The position numbers were made by a program, and so were the translations under genes. Under the pieces are notes generated by a model. The model saw only the letters and a program-made list of their open reading frames with translations. It was not told the DNA's origin and did no database searches. A stretch of DNA of 64,000 bases from Kiritimatiellia bacterium (GTDB taxonomy: Bacteria; Verrucomicrobiota; Kiritimatiellia; RFP12; UBA1067): positions 8,881 through 72,880 of the forward strand of contig JAEDKA010000013.1 of the NCBI GenBank assembly GCA_016296065.1. Direction: 5' to 3'. This document shows positions 63,401-64,000 of the stretch, in pieces. How positions within the stretch are numbered: the first letter of the stretch is position 1; the number at the start of each line of letters is the position of its first letter.

Positions 63401-63965
63401 GGACGCTCCCGAGTCGATTGTGTTCCCGAAGCTGATTGCTTGGGACCGTCACGAGGACGAAGGCGTGAAGTACTTCTCCGGGACGGCGACGTATTCGAGG
63501 AAGGTCGCGCTGCCCGCTCCGCGTGCGGAAGGGCGCGTGATGCTCGACCTCGGGGTAGTCAAGGACTTCGCCGAGGTCAAGGTGAACGGGAGGGCGTATC
63601 CGGTCCTGTGGAAGCCTCCGTTCCGCGTGGACGTCACGGATGCGCTGAAGGAGGGGGACTCGTCGTTCGAGCTCGAGGTAAAGGTAACGAATCTCTGGGC
63701 GAACAGGCTCATCGGCGACGACAGGCTCCATGCCGACGACTGCGAGTGGAGCGGGCCGAGCCACGCCGGGAAGAAGGAGATCGCAATCCGCGAGATTCCG
63801 CAGTGGGTGAAGGAGGGTCGCAAGTCCCCGACCGGACGCCACACCTTCACGACGTGGAAGCATTGGTCCAAGGAGGACGATCTTCTTCCCTCGGGCCTTA
63901 TCGGTCCCGTCGTCCTTCGCTTTGGCGAATCCGCAACCTCTCGCTCAAGGATTCCAAATGATTGA
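60408..63965 (+). CDS. Secreted GH106-type alpha-L-rhamnosidase
   Basis: An 1185-residue exported enzyme (signal ending LQA). The N-terminal half has the GH106 layout: HTWYHMMNGNVTKEGITCDF, GIGGVEMFDAG, CIPNCSGWSSSGGPWNPP and CSIEPYGNCTSDDLQYGQD. The C-terminal ~400 residues carry beta domains and a jelly-roll (VMLDLGVVKDFAEVKVNG). GH106 enzymes cleave terminal alpha-L-rhamnose from pectins such as RG-II. A strong GGAGGAATA site precedes the ATG. Together with the esterase and MFS transporter it forms a small pectin/hemicellulose-use set. Only 35 nt of non-coding sequence follow to the window end. Confidence 0.85.
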   Translation: MNLFAVAVVSVFAAAGLQAAPTLDEGFANPPDSAKPHTWYHMMNGNVTKEGITCDFEALARVGIGGVEMFDAGCDIPPGPLKFNSAGWFDMFRHAQKEAKRLGLEICIPNCSGWSSSGGPWNPPANAMKVVVFTETPAKGPSRFSGKLPRTSDDHGFYDDIAVLAYPTPKPGAKLDRLDYKTFRERGDTWHASPDFPKDQLVARSREVDLTSRMAKDGSLEWDVPEGDWTILRIGYICNGRCNHPASEKGRGLEVDKLSASAMDYHFGQYVARLCRDLGITAQTDNSTGFNNILVDSYEVGCQNWTQGLDAEFERRMGYSPRPYLPVFAGRVVGSADESERFLEDFRRVVADLFAENYAGRLTKLCHDHGLMCSIEPYGNCTSDDLQYGQDIDVPMAEFWSKAALGAHGAGDVGNSRHAAHLAHVWGRRYAATESFTADPGYGGRWRTTPFSIKSQGDKVFAAGINRIIYHRFTHQPWPGNAYLPGMTMGRWGMHLDRTQTWWELSPAWFRYQSRCQWMLQEGVFAADALYWTGEEVPNGGGMPVPMPDGYSYDVCATKAVEMLSVKDGKVVAPGGVEYSLLVLPETDTMSERMVRRIGELLAQGAKICGRRRPTRAPGLRGYPDADESVRKLAAEVWSRGVMECSPADAFAKLGVRPDFAGQGLSWIHRRSAASDRGDKAEWYFVAMDNEEPTTVEASFRQEGLEPEIWDAETGSMRPARVWREEGGRTVVRLEFTPSGSAFVVFRKPAKGPHVVAVKASVSPNPEPASGDKEVHALVIKKAEYGTAAKDVRPKCVDVAPFIKPGEPVRIDNALAGDPAQGKVKTTEITYTEGGKSVTKTIGEGATFTLPKDAVLESAWYGLPEPGWKRPASPVADITAKLNALVKDGYLSVVVNNTFVGYDPVPDVRKRTKVVYEYDGRESTVEVGEGTRIVIPAPVEKSQPPPEWEWTDGGGVLAWQPLEMELESSDGSKRTLSAKPAAPVAVEGEWKVSFPPGWDAPESIVFPKLIAWDRHEDEGVKYFSGTATYSRKVALPAPRAEGRVMLDLGVVKDFAEVKVNGRAYPVLWKPPFRVDVTDALKEGDSSFELEVKVTNLWANRLIGDDRLHADDCEWSGPSHAGKKEIAIREIPQWVKEGRKSPTGRHTFTTWKHWSKEDDLLPSGLIGPVVLRFGESATSRSRIPND

Positions 63966-64000
63966 ATTTTCGCGCTGACTTTTTGTCGGCGCGCGGGCTG

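Noticed and set aside
60756..63863. A 1035-codon minus-strand frame opposite the GH106 gene
   Set aside because: It is a shadow of the GH106 coding frame, with no motif.

Overview
The window (roughly 60% G+C) looks like a chromosomal segment of a Gram-negative, gut- or rumen-type anaerobe. Supporting features are TolC/HlyD-type envelope proteins, lipoproteins, a DAP-type MurE signature, an indolepyruvate:ferredoxin oxidoreductase subunit, and many secreted CotH, LamG, beta-helix, GH36-like and GH106 proteins. This mix best fits the PVC group, most likely Kiritimatiellota, with Lentisphaerota as an alternative. That placement is inference from gene content; no rRNA gene is present.

Layout. 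1-2.7 kb: the C-terminal part of a RecQ/UvrD-type helicase. 2.8-4.3 kb (minus): ORF6N protein and phosphoesterase behind a hairpin-rich leader. 4.3-9.6 kb: small and hypothetical genes, decayed gene pieces, a HIT hydrolase, a secreted LamG-like protein, a Cys/His triple-repeat microprotein and trmL. 9.5-10 kb: a damaged-looking tRNA-Trp and tRNA-Arg/fMet/Pro. 10.2-21.1 kb: a nucleobase salvage and signalling block: upp, a MATE transporter carrying an ATPase-like tail, a solute-binding lipoprotein, a SpoIIE/RsbW-type phosphatase-kinase, a STAS antagonist, a purine permease, APRT, a glutamate-type symporter and a uracil permease. Three of these proteins carry the same extra N-terminal module. 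21.1-22.2 kb: tilS and tRNA-Gly/Leu/Ser. 22.2-29.9 kb: secA, ispD, phosphoesterase, tyrA and an AroC-AroD-AroE triple fusion. 30-32.3 kb: EEP hydrolase, a radical-SAM remnant and a patatin. 32.4-49 kb: tRNA-Ala, then a large surface/export locus (CotH, beta-helix, CotH, VTC, DUF4956, membrane fusion protein, TolC-like). 49-55.7 kb: GH36-like hydrolase, envelope protein, beta-helix protein, an N-terminally short MurE and iorA. 55.7-56.6 kb: a frameshifted pseudogene. 56.7-64 kb: RlmI-type methyltransferase, acetylxylan-esterase-like protein, MFS transporter and GH106.

Expression signals are consistent. Most transcription units begin with an extended -10 box (TGN-TATAAT, often after a T-run). 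In several cases that box sits only 6-10 nt before the start codon, implying leaderless or nearly leaderless mRNAs. Within operons, ATGA or GTGA stop/start overlaps are common. Short palindromic elements recur, including inside genes.

The most unusual content is the nucleobase/partner-switch block with its shared two-motif DG module, the triple aro fusion, the Cys/His repeat microprotein with an overlapping mini-gene, and the leaderless-promoter and coupled-uORF pattern.
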